DNA of 5,527 nucleotides from Spartobacteria bacterium (lineage in GTDB: Bacteria > Verrucomicrobiota > Verrucomicrobiia > Chthoniobacterales > Chthoniobacteraceae), in assembly GCA_025350985.1 (NCBI GenBank), contig JANXWU010000498.1, forward strand, positions 1 through 5,527, given 5' to 3'. Numbering within the stretch: position 1 is the stretch's first letter; each line of letters begins with the position of its first letter. The notes under the pieces were generated by a model. It ran no database searches and had not been told where the DNA came from. It worked only from the letters and a program-made list of their open reading frames with translations. Positions 1 to 5,527 of this stretch are shown here, piece after piece. Both the position numbers and the translations under genes were made by a program.

Positions 1-4
1 TGTA

Positions 5-25
5 GCGGCGGTCTGTGACCGTCGC
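5..25. repeat. GC-rich hairpin downstream of the Nif3-like gene
   Basis: Positions 5-13 (gcggcggtc) pair with 17-25 (gaccgtcgc) around a three-base loop (tgt at 14-16). This gives nine base pairs, eight Watson-Crick and one G-T wobble. It lies 58 bp beyond the stop codon of the minus-strand Nif3-like gene, so it would form near the 3' end of that transcript. Neither strand has a T run directly after the stem, so it is not a canonical intrinsic terminator. The arms resemble short dispersed palindromes I associate with verrucomicrobial intergenic regions, but that is memory only and cannot be checked from one copy. The rest of 1-82 shows no gene. Confidence 0.45.
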
Positions 26-82
26 AAACTTCCTTTGGCAAATGAGGCGTTCAGACGGCTGCCACTGCCTGATGTTCCAACG

Positions 83-838
83 TCACAGTCCCGTCGGGTG
101 ATCGATGAACTCCCACGGCACGCGAAACTTTTTCGACAGATGCGCGGCGAGCGCTTTGACCCCGAAAGTTTCCGTCGCGTAATGCCCGCCGTAAATCAGG
201 TTCACACCCAATTCCTCGGCGAGCAGATACGAGTGGTGAGGCCCTTCACCCGTGATGAAAGTGTCCACGCCTTCCGCCGCGGCTTTGGCGATTTCGCCAC
301 CCGCCCCGCCCGTGACGACGCCGATGCGCTCGATTTTTTCCGGCCCTCCGGGCGCGAGATGAACGGATGTGCCCAGCGCGCGTTCGCAGCGATGAATCAG
401 TTCGTCGCGCCCCACCGACGCGCGCGATTTCAATCCGATGAATTGGTTTTTCTCGAAGAAAAACGGCTCGGTTTTTTTCAGGCCAAGCGCCGCGCAGAGC
501 AGCGCGTTATTGCCGACGCGCGGATGCAAATCAAGCGGCAGATGCGCGCTGTAAATGGCCAGGTCACCCGCGAGCGCCGTCCGGAGTTTGGAAAAATGCG
601 CGCCGACCAGTGGCTGCACGCCGTTCCAAAAAAGACCATGATGCACCAAGAGCAAACTCGCCCCGCGCTGCAACGCCACGTCGATGGTGAACGCGCACGC
701 ATCGACGGCTGCGGCAATTTTTTTCACGCCACCAGAGTTCTCGATTTGCAGCCCGTTGAGCGCGTTCGGCCAGTCGTGGACGGCTCTGACTTTTAAAAAA
801 TCGTCCAAGTGCCCGACGATCGATTGCAACTTTGTCAT
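83..838 (-). CDS. Nif3/YbgI-family dinuclear metal-centre protein
   Basis: A 251-residue cytoplasmic protein of the Nif3/YbgI (GTP cyclohydrolase I type 2-like) family, which forms toroidal hexamers with a two-metal site. The cellular function of the family is unsettled; metal-dependent hydrolase roles and GTP cyclohydrolase activity have been proposed. All the expected ligands are visible: His66-His67 in LLVHHGLFW, His99 and Asp103 in SAHLPLD, and His219 and Glu223 in GGHYATE. The NGLQ segment (28-31) and TGEGPHHSYLLAEELG (196-211) are also typical. The length matches the short E. coli YbgI form, without the PII-like domain inserted in the longer Gram-positive homologues. The ATG start gives the normal family N-terminus (LDDFLKV followed by DWPNALNGLQ). 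I see no Shine-Dalgarno sequence before it, so initiation may be SD-independent. It is transcribed divergently from the zinc-ribbon membrane gene, with 72 bp between the starts. The family call is secure; the substrate is unknown. Confidence 0.95.
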   Translation of the reverse strand: MTKLQSIVGHLDDFLKVRAVHDWPNALNGLQIENSGGVKKIAAAVDACAFTIDVALQRGASLLLVHHGLFWNGVQPLVGAHFSKLRTALAGDLAIYSAHLPLDLHPRVGNNALLCAALGLKKTEPFFFEKNQFIGLKSRASVGRDELIHRCERALGTSVHLAPGGPEKIERIGVVTGGAGGEIAKAAAEGVDTFITGEGPHHSYLLAEELGVNLIYGGHYATETFGVKALAAHLSKKFRVPWEFIDHPTGL

Positions 839-858
839 GGTGATGACTGTTATTGATC

Positions 859-872
859 GACAAGTCCTTGTC
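859..872. promoter_or_regulatory. Operator-like palindrome in the divergent spacer
   Basis: The 72-bp spacer between two divergent starts contains a perfect 6+6 palindrome, gacaag-tc-cttgtc. The two-base centre is too short for a good RNA hairpin, so a DNA site for a dimeric regulator is more plausible than an RNA structure. Overlapping weak promoter-like hexamers can be proposed on both strands: ttgatc at 853-858 with gataag at 874-879 on the plus strand (15-bp spacing), and ctgaca with taacag (16-bp spacing) on the minus strand. None is convincing alone. If real, the site could couple expression of the Nif3-like gene and the zinc-ribbon gene. This is inference from position and symmetry only. 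Confidence 0.3.
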
Positions 873-896
873 AGATAAGTTTTCTGCCAGCAAAAC

Positions 897-903
897 GAAG
901 GAG
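897..903 (+). promoter_or_regulatory. Strong Shine-Dalgarno site for the zinc-ribbon gene
   Basis: The sequence gaaggag ends seven bases before the ATG at 911. It fixes that start and argues that this small membrane protein is a genuine translated gene. The flanking Nif3-like and ychF starts have no comparable site. Confidence 0.8.
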
Positions 904-910
904 CCAGATC

Positions 911-1390
911 ATGCCCACCATCGAAGCCAGCCCTGCCGAGTCTCTCGCGAACTGCCCGCTCTGCGGCGAGCCCTTGCGCGAAAACCCGGAGGCGTGCAGC
1001 AAATGCGACTGGGTCACCGGCTATCAGGAGCAGCAGGGATTTTCACTGAACCGGCGCGATGCGGGGGCGGCTTTGTTAAGTCTGGCCGTGCCCGGACTTG
1101 GACACGTTTACAAAGGTTACAACACGCTTTCTCTGCTGATGCTCGGCGGCGCGGCGGTCACTTCCGCCTTCGCCGTCGCCTTTTTCACCATCGTTTTTCC
1201 CATCCCAGCCAGTCCGCTTCTGCTCGCGAGCTATTGGGGATTTGCGGCGATTCATGCGTATGCGGCGCACGATTACAATCCGCCAGCGGGCGAGATTGTC
1301 TGGAAAATGCTCGCCATGCTTATCGCCGGAATTGTCGGCGCGGCGCTGACGATTGCGCTGGCGGCGAAGTTTTTGCATTTCGCGATTTGA
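911..1390 (+). CDS. Zinc-ribbon plus transmembrane protein, function unknown
   Basis: A 159-residue protein I cannot assign to a named family. The N-terminus carries a four-cysteine zinc-ribbon knuckle pair, Cys15-x2-Cys18 and Cys29-x2-Cys32 (NCPLCGEPL and ACSKCDW). A short linker (33-50) follows, then a hydrophobic region with about four segments, near 51-65, 72-95, 98-120 and 131-152. The turn VPGLGHVYKGY (60-70) between the first two resembles the PGLGQ-Y-G signature of TM2-type small membrane proteins. No signal peptide is seen, so the zinc ribbon is probably cytoplasmic and tethered to the inner membrane. The start is fixed by a strong ribosome-binding site. The stop lies 48 bp before ychF on the same strand, so co-transcription is possible. 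A zinc-ribbon TM2-like sensor or scaffold is a reasonable description; no enzymatic motif is visible. Confidence 0.85.
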   Translation: MPTIEASPAESLANCPLCGEPLRENPEACSKCDWVTGYQEQQGFSLNRRDAGAALLSLAVPGLGHVYKGYNTLSLLMLGGAAVTSAFAVAFFTIVFPIPASPLLLASYWGFAAIHAYAAHDYNPPAGEIVWKMLAMLIAGIVGAALTIALAAKFLHFAI

Positions 1391-1438
1391 GCGAGCAAAT
1401 GCGTTGCGGGTGAGGGCGCGTGCGGCTTAAGTGCGGCC

Positions 1439-2611
1439 ATGTTAAGCGCAGGAATCGTCGGGCTGCCCAACGTCGGCAAATCCACTCTCTTCAACGCCGT
1501 CACGCGGTCTCGCAAAGCCGAGGCAGCGAACTATCCATTTTGCACCATCGACCCGAACGTCGGCGTGGTGATCGTGCCCGACCCGCGCCTGGATGCTCTG
1601 GGGAAAATGTCGAACACGAAGAAGATCGTCCCGGCGGCGATCAACTTCGTGGACATCGCGGGCTTGGTGAAAGGCGCGAGCCAGGGCGAAGGTCTCGGCA
1701 ATCAGTTTCTCAGCCACATTCGCGAGTGCGACGCGATCGTGCAGGTCGTGCGTTGTTTTGAAAACGACGACATCCATCACGTCAGCGGCACCATCGACCC
1801 CGTGCGCGACATCGAAGTGATCAACACCGAGTTGATGCTCGCCGACCTCGCCACGCTGACTAAGCGCCGCGACCGCGCGCAAAAAAACGCGCGCACCGGG
1901 GACAAGGACGCGAAGGCCGAGCATACGCTCGCCGACAAGCTCATCGCGCACCTGGACTCGGGAAAACCCGCCATCACCTGTGACCTTTCCGACGACGAAA
2001 AAAAACTCGCCCGCGACTTTTTCCTCCTCACTTGGAAACCGACGATCTTTGCCTGCAACGTCGCCGAAACCGATCTCGGCCACGTCTCCGCCGACATCGA
2101 AGCAGCCAGCGGCCAGGAGGGCGACCTGCCGAAATACACGGACAACGGACTGCACCCGTCGGCGCGTTTCGTGCAGACGGTGCGTGATTATGCACGCGCG
2201 CATTTCGGCAGCGAGGCGGTGGTTATCAGCGCGCAAATTGAGAGCGAAATGGTCGATCTCTCGGCGGAGGAAGCGGCGGATTATTTGCAAAGCCTCGGCG
2301 TCAGCAGCAGCGGCGTCAGTTCACTCATCCGCGCGGTTTACCATCTGCTTGGGCTGCGCACTTATCTCACCACGGGCGAAAAGGAAACGCGCGCGTGGAC
2401 CATCCGCATCGGCGACAAGGCACCTGCTGCCGCGGGCGTCATTCACACCGATTTCGAGCGCGGTTTTATCGCCGCGGAAATCGTCCACTACGACGATCTC
2501 ATCCGGCTCGGCTCATTTCCCAAAGCGCGTGAAGCCGGCAAGCTCCGCGTCGAAGGCAAGGAATACGTGATGCAGGACGGCGACGTGGTGGACTTCCGGT
2601 TCAACGTCTAA
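1439..2611 (+). CDS. ychF: Ribosome-associated ATPase/GTPase YchF (OLA1 family)
   Basis: A 390-residue Obg-superfamily P-loop protein. YchF/OLA1 proteins prefer ATP, bind ribosomes and influence translation and oxidative-stress responses. Visible motifs in order: the P-loop GLPNVGKST (8-16), the family block [10 protein letters not shown] (31-40), G3 [10 protein letters not shown] (72-81), [18 protein letters not shown] (83-100), the NVAE motif (207-210) replacing the NKxD of true GTPases, the SAQIESE segment (264-270), and a C-terminal TGS domain (about 305-388) with HTDFERGFI (336-344). A predicted coiled-coil region spans about 130-200. E. coli YchF has 363 residues. The extra length lies between the NVAE motif and SAQIESE, where I count 64 residues against 37 in E. 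coli. The ATG matches the conserved N-terminus, and no in-frame upstream start lies close by. No Shine-Dalgarno sequence is evident. It follows the zinc-ribbon gene after 48 bp and converges on the propeller gene. Confidence 0.98.
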   Translation: MLSAGIVGLPNVGKSTLFNAVTRSRKAEAANYPFCTIDPNVGVVIVPDPRLDALGKMSNTKKIVPAAINFVDIAGLVKGASQGEGLGNQFLSHIRECDAIVQVVRCFENDDIHHVSGTIDPVRDIEVINTELMLADLATLTKRRDRAQKNARTGDKDAKAEHTLADKLIAHLDSGKPAITCDLSDDEKKLARDFFLLTWKPTIFACNVAETDLGHVSADIEAASGQEGDLPKYTDNGLHPSARFVQTVRDYARAHFGSEAVVISAQIESEMVDLSAEEAADYLQSLGVSSSGVSSLIRAVYHLLGLRTYLTTGEKETRAWTIRIGDKAPAAAGVIHTDFERGFIAAEIVHYDDLIRLGSFPKAREAGKLRVEGKEYVMQDGDVVDFRFNV

Positions 2612-2654
2612 AGAGTCGCGGACGGATGGTGAGCGATTTTCGGAGGAGCCTTGC

Positions 2655-4247
2655 TTAAGGCCGGCTTAACACCACGTCCGCTTCGGTTTTGATGGAACCA
2701 CCTTTTCCGGGCGGCGGCGGAGCGGTCGTGCCATCAACCAAGTGGTTCAAAGTATAAGCCACCAGTGGATTGACGAGCGGAGTTCCGTCCTCGCCTTTGA
2801 TTCCATCCAAGTGTAACTCATAGACCCGCCACGGCACTAACTCGGCCAGCTCCACCGACACTTGCCGGCGGTCCGGCGACAAGGTGACAGACTTAACGGC
2901 CACGTCGTGCTGATCGAACTGTTTCGATCCATACTCGGCGTGGTATTCATAGTAATAGCGATGGAACTTATAAGCCGATAACTCCGACGCGCTGGAAGCT
3001 TCCACCGGGCGGGTAAAGGTAAGGTCAAAGCCCTTCTTGGTTAGTTTCATCGTTAACACGTCCAACGGAACCTTGCCGGTCCAGGTTATATGCTGGATAC
3101 CTTTGTCGCCCGCCCAGCCGTGATCGGTTTGTCCCACCCACAAGCTTCCATCCGGCGCGAACGCCAGCCGGTTATCACCAGCGCGCAATCCGCCTTTTTG
3201 AATAAGTGGAACGCTTGCTCCCTGTAACTGGCCGTCCACCTTTTCCAGCATCAAGCGGAGCAGCATCGGACGGTTCATTTCGCCGATGAGTATCTGCCCG
3301 GCAAACGGCCCAAACTTCCCCTTGGTTGCATCGAGCAGAGGTTGTGACGGCGAGTTGGCGTGGACGCCATAGGGAAAGACAATCGTGGGGCGGGTGCGAG
3401 CCTGATCGAGTTCTTCGATGGGGATTTCCAGCGGTGGGCGCGTGTTGCCTTCCTTCCACGCGAGCGCGGCGGGGTGACCGTAGAATTTTCCCTGCTCGAC
3501 GTGATAAAGCGGACACGCCCCGAGCCAGTCGCCCTGGTTGTCCGGCGTGAAAAGATTCCAGTCCGCATCGAAGCCCAGCCCGTTCGGCGAGCGAAAACCA
3601 GACGCCCAGGGAATCAGTTTGCCCTCGGGAGTGATCTTTACGATCCAACCCCGCCACGGCACGGCGGAATACATGCGCGCGGGTCGTGTGCTCAACGGAT
3701 TGTATTTTCCCCGCACCTCGTAGCGCACGCCCGCACCGCTGGAGCCGGTGTTGAGCGCGACCACGAAGTTCCCTTCCTTGTCCAGCACCGGCCCGAACGC
3801 AAACTCATGGTAGTTCCCCGACAAGCCGAAGTCGTCGCAGATCGTCTCGTAACTATCCGCCTCCCCGTTGCCGTCGGTGTCACGCAGGCGCGTCAACTCA
3901 GGACGCTGCATCACGACGATTTCCGTATTGCTCATCGCGACGACGCCGAGCGGATCGTGCAGACCTTCGGCGAAAAGTTTCCACGTCCTGCTCTTCGGCT
4001 CGTAGGTGTAAACTTCGCCGTGATGGAAACACGCGACGAGGCGTCCGTCGGGCATGAACGCGAGGCCTCCGACTTCATCGGAAAGGCCGCGCGGCAGCTC
4101 GATATTCTCGATCCGGTAGTAGTCGTTGACCAAAGTCGGCACCGTTACTTTCGCTGGTTTTTTCGGTCGATCGGCCGGCGGAGGCTTCGACAAACCGGCA
4201 GTCGAAGAAACGAAAATGAGAGCGGCGATAAGTGACAGGGATTTCAT
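2655..4247 (-). CDS. Secreted PQQ-sugar-dehydrogenase-like beta-propeller protein
   Basis: A 530-residue exported protein. Residues 1-20 form a signal peptide (Lys2, hydrophobic 4-14, small residues near 15-20) with no lipobox cysteine, so periplasmic or secreted. Residues 40-390 read as a propeller of the glucose/sorbosone-dehydrogenase-like PVC type, with repeats such as GGLAFMPDGRLVA (60-72), GNYHEFAFGPVLDKEGNFVVAL (144-165), SGFRSPNGLGFDADWNLF (216-233) and NRLAFAPDGSLWVGQTD (359-375). The loop DTDGNGEAD (123-131) looks like a calcium site. His147 is the candidate equivalent of the catalytic histidine, an inference without alignment. Residues 395-503 resemble a C-terminal Ig-like sandwich, followed by a proline/glycine-rich tail. 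No CxxCH haem motif exists, unlike many relatives that add a cytochrome c domain. PQQ use and substrate are unproven. An upstream ggagg fixes the start. It is the downstream member of a likely pair with the LamG gene. Confidence 0.85.
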   Translation of the reverse strand: MKSLSLIAALIFVSSTAGLSKPPPADRPKKPAKVTVPTLVNDYYRIENIELPRGLSDEVGGLAFMPDGRLVACFHHGEVYTYEPKSRTWKLFAEGLHDPLGVVAMSNTEIVVMQRPELTRLRDTDGNGEADSYETICDDFGLSGNYHEFAFGPVLDKEGNFVVALNTGSSGAGVRYEVRGKYNPLSTRPARMYSAVPWRGWIVKITPEGKLIPWASGFRSPNGLGFDADWNLFTPDNQGDWLGACPLYHVEQGKFYGHPAALAWKEGNTRPPLEIPIEELDQARTRPTIVFPYGVHANSPSQPLLDATKGKFGPFAGQILIGEMNRPMLLRLMLEKVDGQLQGASVPLIQKGGLRAGDNRLAFAPDGSLWVGQTDHGWAGDKGIQHITWTGKVPLDVLTMKLTKKGFDLTFTRPVEASSASELSAYKFHRYYYEYHAEYGSKQFDQHDVAVKSVTLSPDRRQVSVELAELVPWRVYELHLDGIKGEDGTPLVNPLVAYTLNHLVDGTTAPPPPGKGGSIKTEADVVLSRP

Positions 4248-4255
4248 TTATTTGA

Positions 4256-4260
4256 CCTCC
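4256..4260 (-). promoter_or_regulatory. Shine-Dalgarno site of the propeller gene
   Basis: Read on the minus strand this is ggagg, eight bases before the ATG at 4247. It supports that start and the signal peptide it creates. Confidence 0.8.
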
Positions 4261-4300
4261 GTTTTGCGAAACTTTTTTGAAGTGAGCCGGGTTGAAAGCG

Positions 4301-4444
4301 TGTCATTCCGAGCGGAGGGGACTGAGCGCAGCGAACGGAACGCAGTCGAAGAATCTCATGCTTGATGAGCAGCGCGGCTCATCGCGTGCTTCTTCGACTC
4401 CCGCTTCGCCCGCTTGGGCGGGCTGCGCTCCGCTCAGCATGACA
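4301..4444. repeat. 144-bp inverted-repeat element with nested hairpins
   Basis: Two arms of about 61 bp (4301-4361 and 4384-4444) are diverged inverted copies of one unit. The outer ends match at 15 of 17 positions: tgtcattccgagcggag at 4301-4317 against the reverse complement of 4428-4444, tgtcatgctgagcggag. The inner block agtcgaagaa (4344-4353) is a perfect complement of 4390-4399. Between the arms is a perfect 7-bp hairpin, gatgagc/gctcatc (4364-4370 and 4377-4383, six-base loop). The right arm holds another, gcccgc-ttgg-gcgggc (4408-4423). It fills most of the 210 bp between the LamG gene and the propeller gene. It encodes no protein and has no T run after a stem, so it is not a simple terminator. 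It resembles the intergenic tgtcat-c-gagcggag type repeats found in multiple copies in many environmental bacteria (memory, unverified). A REP- or MITE-like unit is the best description. Confidence 0.75.
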
Positions 4445-4457
4445 TCGTGTTTCATTC

Positions 4458-5527
4458 TTAGTTTTTTAAACGTTCGCTTTTCTGAATTTCGCGAATTTCC
4501 TTCTCGTCGAGCACGCGATCAAAGATGCGGAACTCGTCGAGCGCTCCGGAAAAAAACTGCGCACCATCCAGCGAGCCGAGCACCAGCGGGGCGTCTGGCA
4601 GGGCAACCATCATGGATGCGTCGCCTGTTTTTTTCCCATCCAGCCAAAGCGCCGCTCCCTTCGGGGAAAATGTCATCGCGACGTGATGCCATTCGCGGTC
4701 GCTGATATTTTGCGAGCGCAAATCCATTGAAAAAGAATTGGCCTGCGCCGTCGCGGACGTGGACGTGCCATTGCAGCTCACGCCAAATCCGGAACCGCCG
4801 ACGTTGTATCCCATGACCAGTTGCCCGCCGCCGCTTTTCGCGCCGAGGATCACCTGATCTTTTGCGTCCGGCTTGTTCACCAGCGTCCAGAATTCAATCG
4901 TCGCGCCCTGTTTCAAATCGCTCGCTTTGAGGGCGAGTTTCAACTGCGTTTTTTTCCCGTCGAACTTGATCGCCCGTCCTTTCACGCCGGGTGTCGTGGT
5001 GCCTATTTTGTTCGGCAGCACGTCGTTCATGGAATAATAGAGCAGCGGTTCTTTGCCGGGAATTTCCGTGGTTGTAATCGTGAAATCGCCCGCCTGTTCC
5101 GGTGTCAACTCCAGCACGCCGCTCTGAAAATCGCCGACCGACGAAGTGATCGTCCCGCCCTCGGAATCGGCGACGTAGAACACAGGATGCCCCGCGTTCG
5201 AGATGGCAAAATGCGACACGAGACCGTTGCCGTGGTGGAGCGGCTTGATCGTTTCGTGGACGGTGATGCCGTCGATCTCGTAGTGAAATTCCGGGAACCG
5301 ATCGACGAGCCGGTAGCCGCGAAATTTCACATGCGGATTTTTTTTCGCATCGCCGATCCGGAGCGGAAAAGTGTCGCCCGCGCGCCAGTAGATGCGGCCC
5401 TTCACCTCCGCAAACGCATCGCCGTTTGCCTTCCAGTGTGGCGAGGGATCGACGAACCCGCCCTTCCAAGCGTAACGCAGCCGGCACGCGCCCGCGTCCC
5501 AACAAAAATTCTGTTCACCGGGCAGCG
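4458..5527 (-). CDS. LamG-domain secreted-type protein, partial (5' end off window)
   Basis: The C-terminal 355 residues of a larger protein. The reading frame stays open to the right edge, so the GTG at 5405 is internal and the true start lies outside. The first visible part contains CWDAGACRLRYAWKGGFVD (8-26) then PSPHW (27-31). After it comes a beta-rich segment with FRGYRLVDRFPEFHYEIDG (about 68-86). I associate this block with PVC and Bacteroidota secreted proteins that often adjoin cytochrome c or sugar-dehydrogenase-like domains, without being able to name the family. From about 161 a LamG/concanavalin-like jelly roll (Laminin_G_3 type) runs to the end, with the hallmarks REWHHVAMTFSPKGAALWLDG (277-297) and GALDEFRIFDRVLDEKEI (327-344). 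Such domains usually bind carbohydrate. A haem or catalytic domain may lie upstream. It is the upstream member of a minus-strand pair with the propeller gene, 210 bp away. Confidence 0.85.
   Translation of the reverse strand, partial: LPGEQNFCWDAGACRLRYAWKGGFVDPSPHWKANGDAFAEVKGRIYWRAGDTFPLRIGDAKKNPHVKFRGYRLVDRFPEFHYEIDGITVHETIKPLHHGNGLVSHFAISNAGHPVFYVADSEGGTITSSVGDFQSGVLELTPEQAGDFTITTTEIPGKEPLLYYSMNDVLPNKIGTTTPGVKGRAIKFDGKKTQLKLALKASDLKQGATIEFWTLVNKPDAKDQVILGAKSGGGQLVMGYNVGGSGFGVSCNGTSTSATAQANSFSMDLRSQNISDREWHHVAMTFSPKGAALWLDGKKTGDASMMVALPDAPLVLGSLDGAQFFSGALDEFRIFDRVLDEKEIREIQKSERLKN

Noticed and set aside
35..796. Long plus-strand open frame of 253 codons opposite the Nif3-like gene
   Set aside because: It is antisense to a gene with all family metal ligands. 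Its product is arginine-rich and lacks recognisable motifs, as expected for a shadow frame in GC-rich DNA.
1875..1894. Hairpin gcgcgc / A7C loop / gcgcgc inside ychF
   Set aside because: It falls in conserved coding sequence (RAQKNAR) and can be explained by Arg/Ala/Lys codon use in a GC-rich genome. It is not followed by a T run.
2612..2654. Bidirectional terminator between the convergent ychF and propeller genes
   Set aside because: The 43-bp spacer has no convincing stem followed by a T run on either strand. The near-palindrome around the propeller stop codon is short and imperfect.
3360..4235. Plus-strand open frame of 291 codons opposite the propeller gene
   Set aside because: The minus-strand frame encodes a coherent signal peptide, propeller repeats and a start with a strong ribosome-binding site. 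The plus-strand product has no family character.
4301..4444. CRISPR array or intrinsic terminator
   Set aside because: There are only two arms in inverted, not direct, orientation, without regular spacers. No stem is followed by a T run on the transcribed strand.
4292..4705. Plus-strand open frame of 137 codons across the inverted repeat and the end of the LamG gene
   Set aside because: It translates repeat DNA and then the antisense of a well-supported LamG domain. No ribosome-binding site or domain supports it.
5405..5405. GTG at 5405 as the start of the LamG gene
   Set aside because: The frame continues upstream without a stop to the window edge and encodes family-like sequence (CRLRYAWKGGFVD), so the GTG is an internal valine codon.

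Overview
The window reads as chromosomal DNA from a GC-rich bacterium, most likely of the PVC group and probably Verrucomicrobiota. The main argument is the secreted beta-propeller gene at 2655-4247. It belongs by motif to the putative dehydrogenase-like family that is greatly expanded in Pirellula-type planctomycetes and Verrucomicrobia. Beside it is a large partial gene whose N-terminal part (an RYAWKGGFVDPSPHW-type segment, then an FRGYRLVDRFPEFHYEIDG-type segment) I associate with PVC and Bacteroidota secreted proteins. No rRNA, tRNA, CRISPR array, transposase or phage gene is visible. The taxonomic call is inference from family content, not from a marker phylogeny.

Layout. Positions 1-82 are non-coding and hold a GC-rich hairpin just past the end of the first gene. 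A Nif3/YbgI-family metal-binding protein lies at 838-83 on the minus strand. A 72-bp divergent spacer contains a short operator-like palindrome and the strong ribosome-binding site of the next gene. At 911-1390 (plus) is a small zinc-ribbon membrane protein of unknown function, followed after 48 bp by the ribosome-associated ATPase/GTPase YchF at 1439-2611 (plus). YchF carries about 27 extra residues relative to the E. coli protein. A 43-bp convergent spacer separates it from a two-gene minus-strand block that reads from right to left. The upstream member runs off the right edge (4458-5527, partial, LamG-like C-terminus) and the downstream member is the secreted beta-propeller protein (2655-4247). 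The 210-bp gap between these two is mostly filled by a 144-bp inverted-repeat element (4301-4444).

Functionally there are two halves. The left half is conserved housekeeping (Nif3-like and YchF) flanking a small lineage-specific membrane protein. The right half is an accessory envelope or periplasmic module, probably concerned with carbohydrate recognition or oxidation: a carbohydrate-binding-type jelly-roll protein beside a PQQ-sugar-dehydrogenase-like propeller. The substrate cannot be read from the sequence. The features most worth following up are the inverted-repeat element, the propeller/LamG pair, the uncharacterised zinc-ribbon membrane protein and the YchF insertion.
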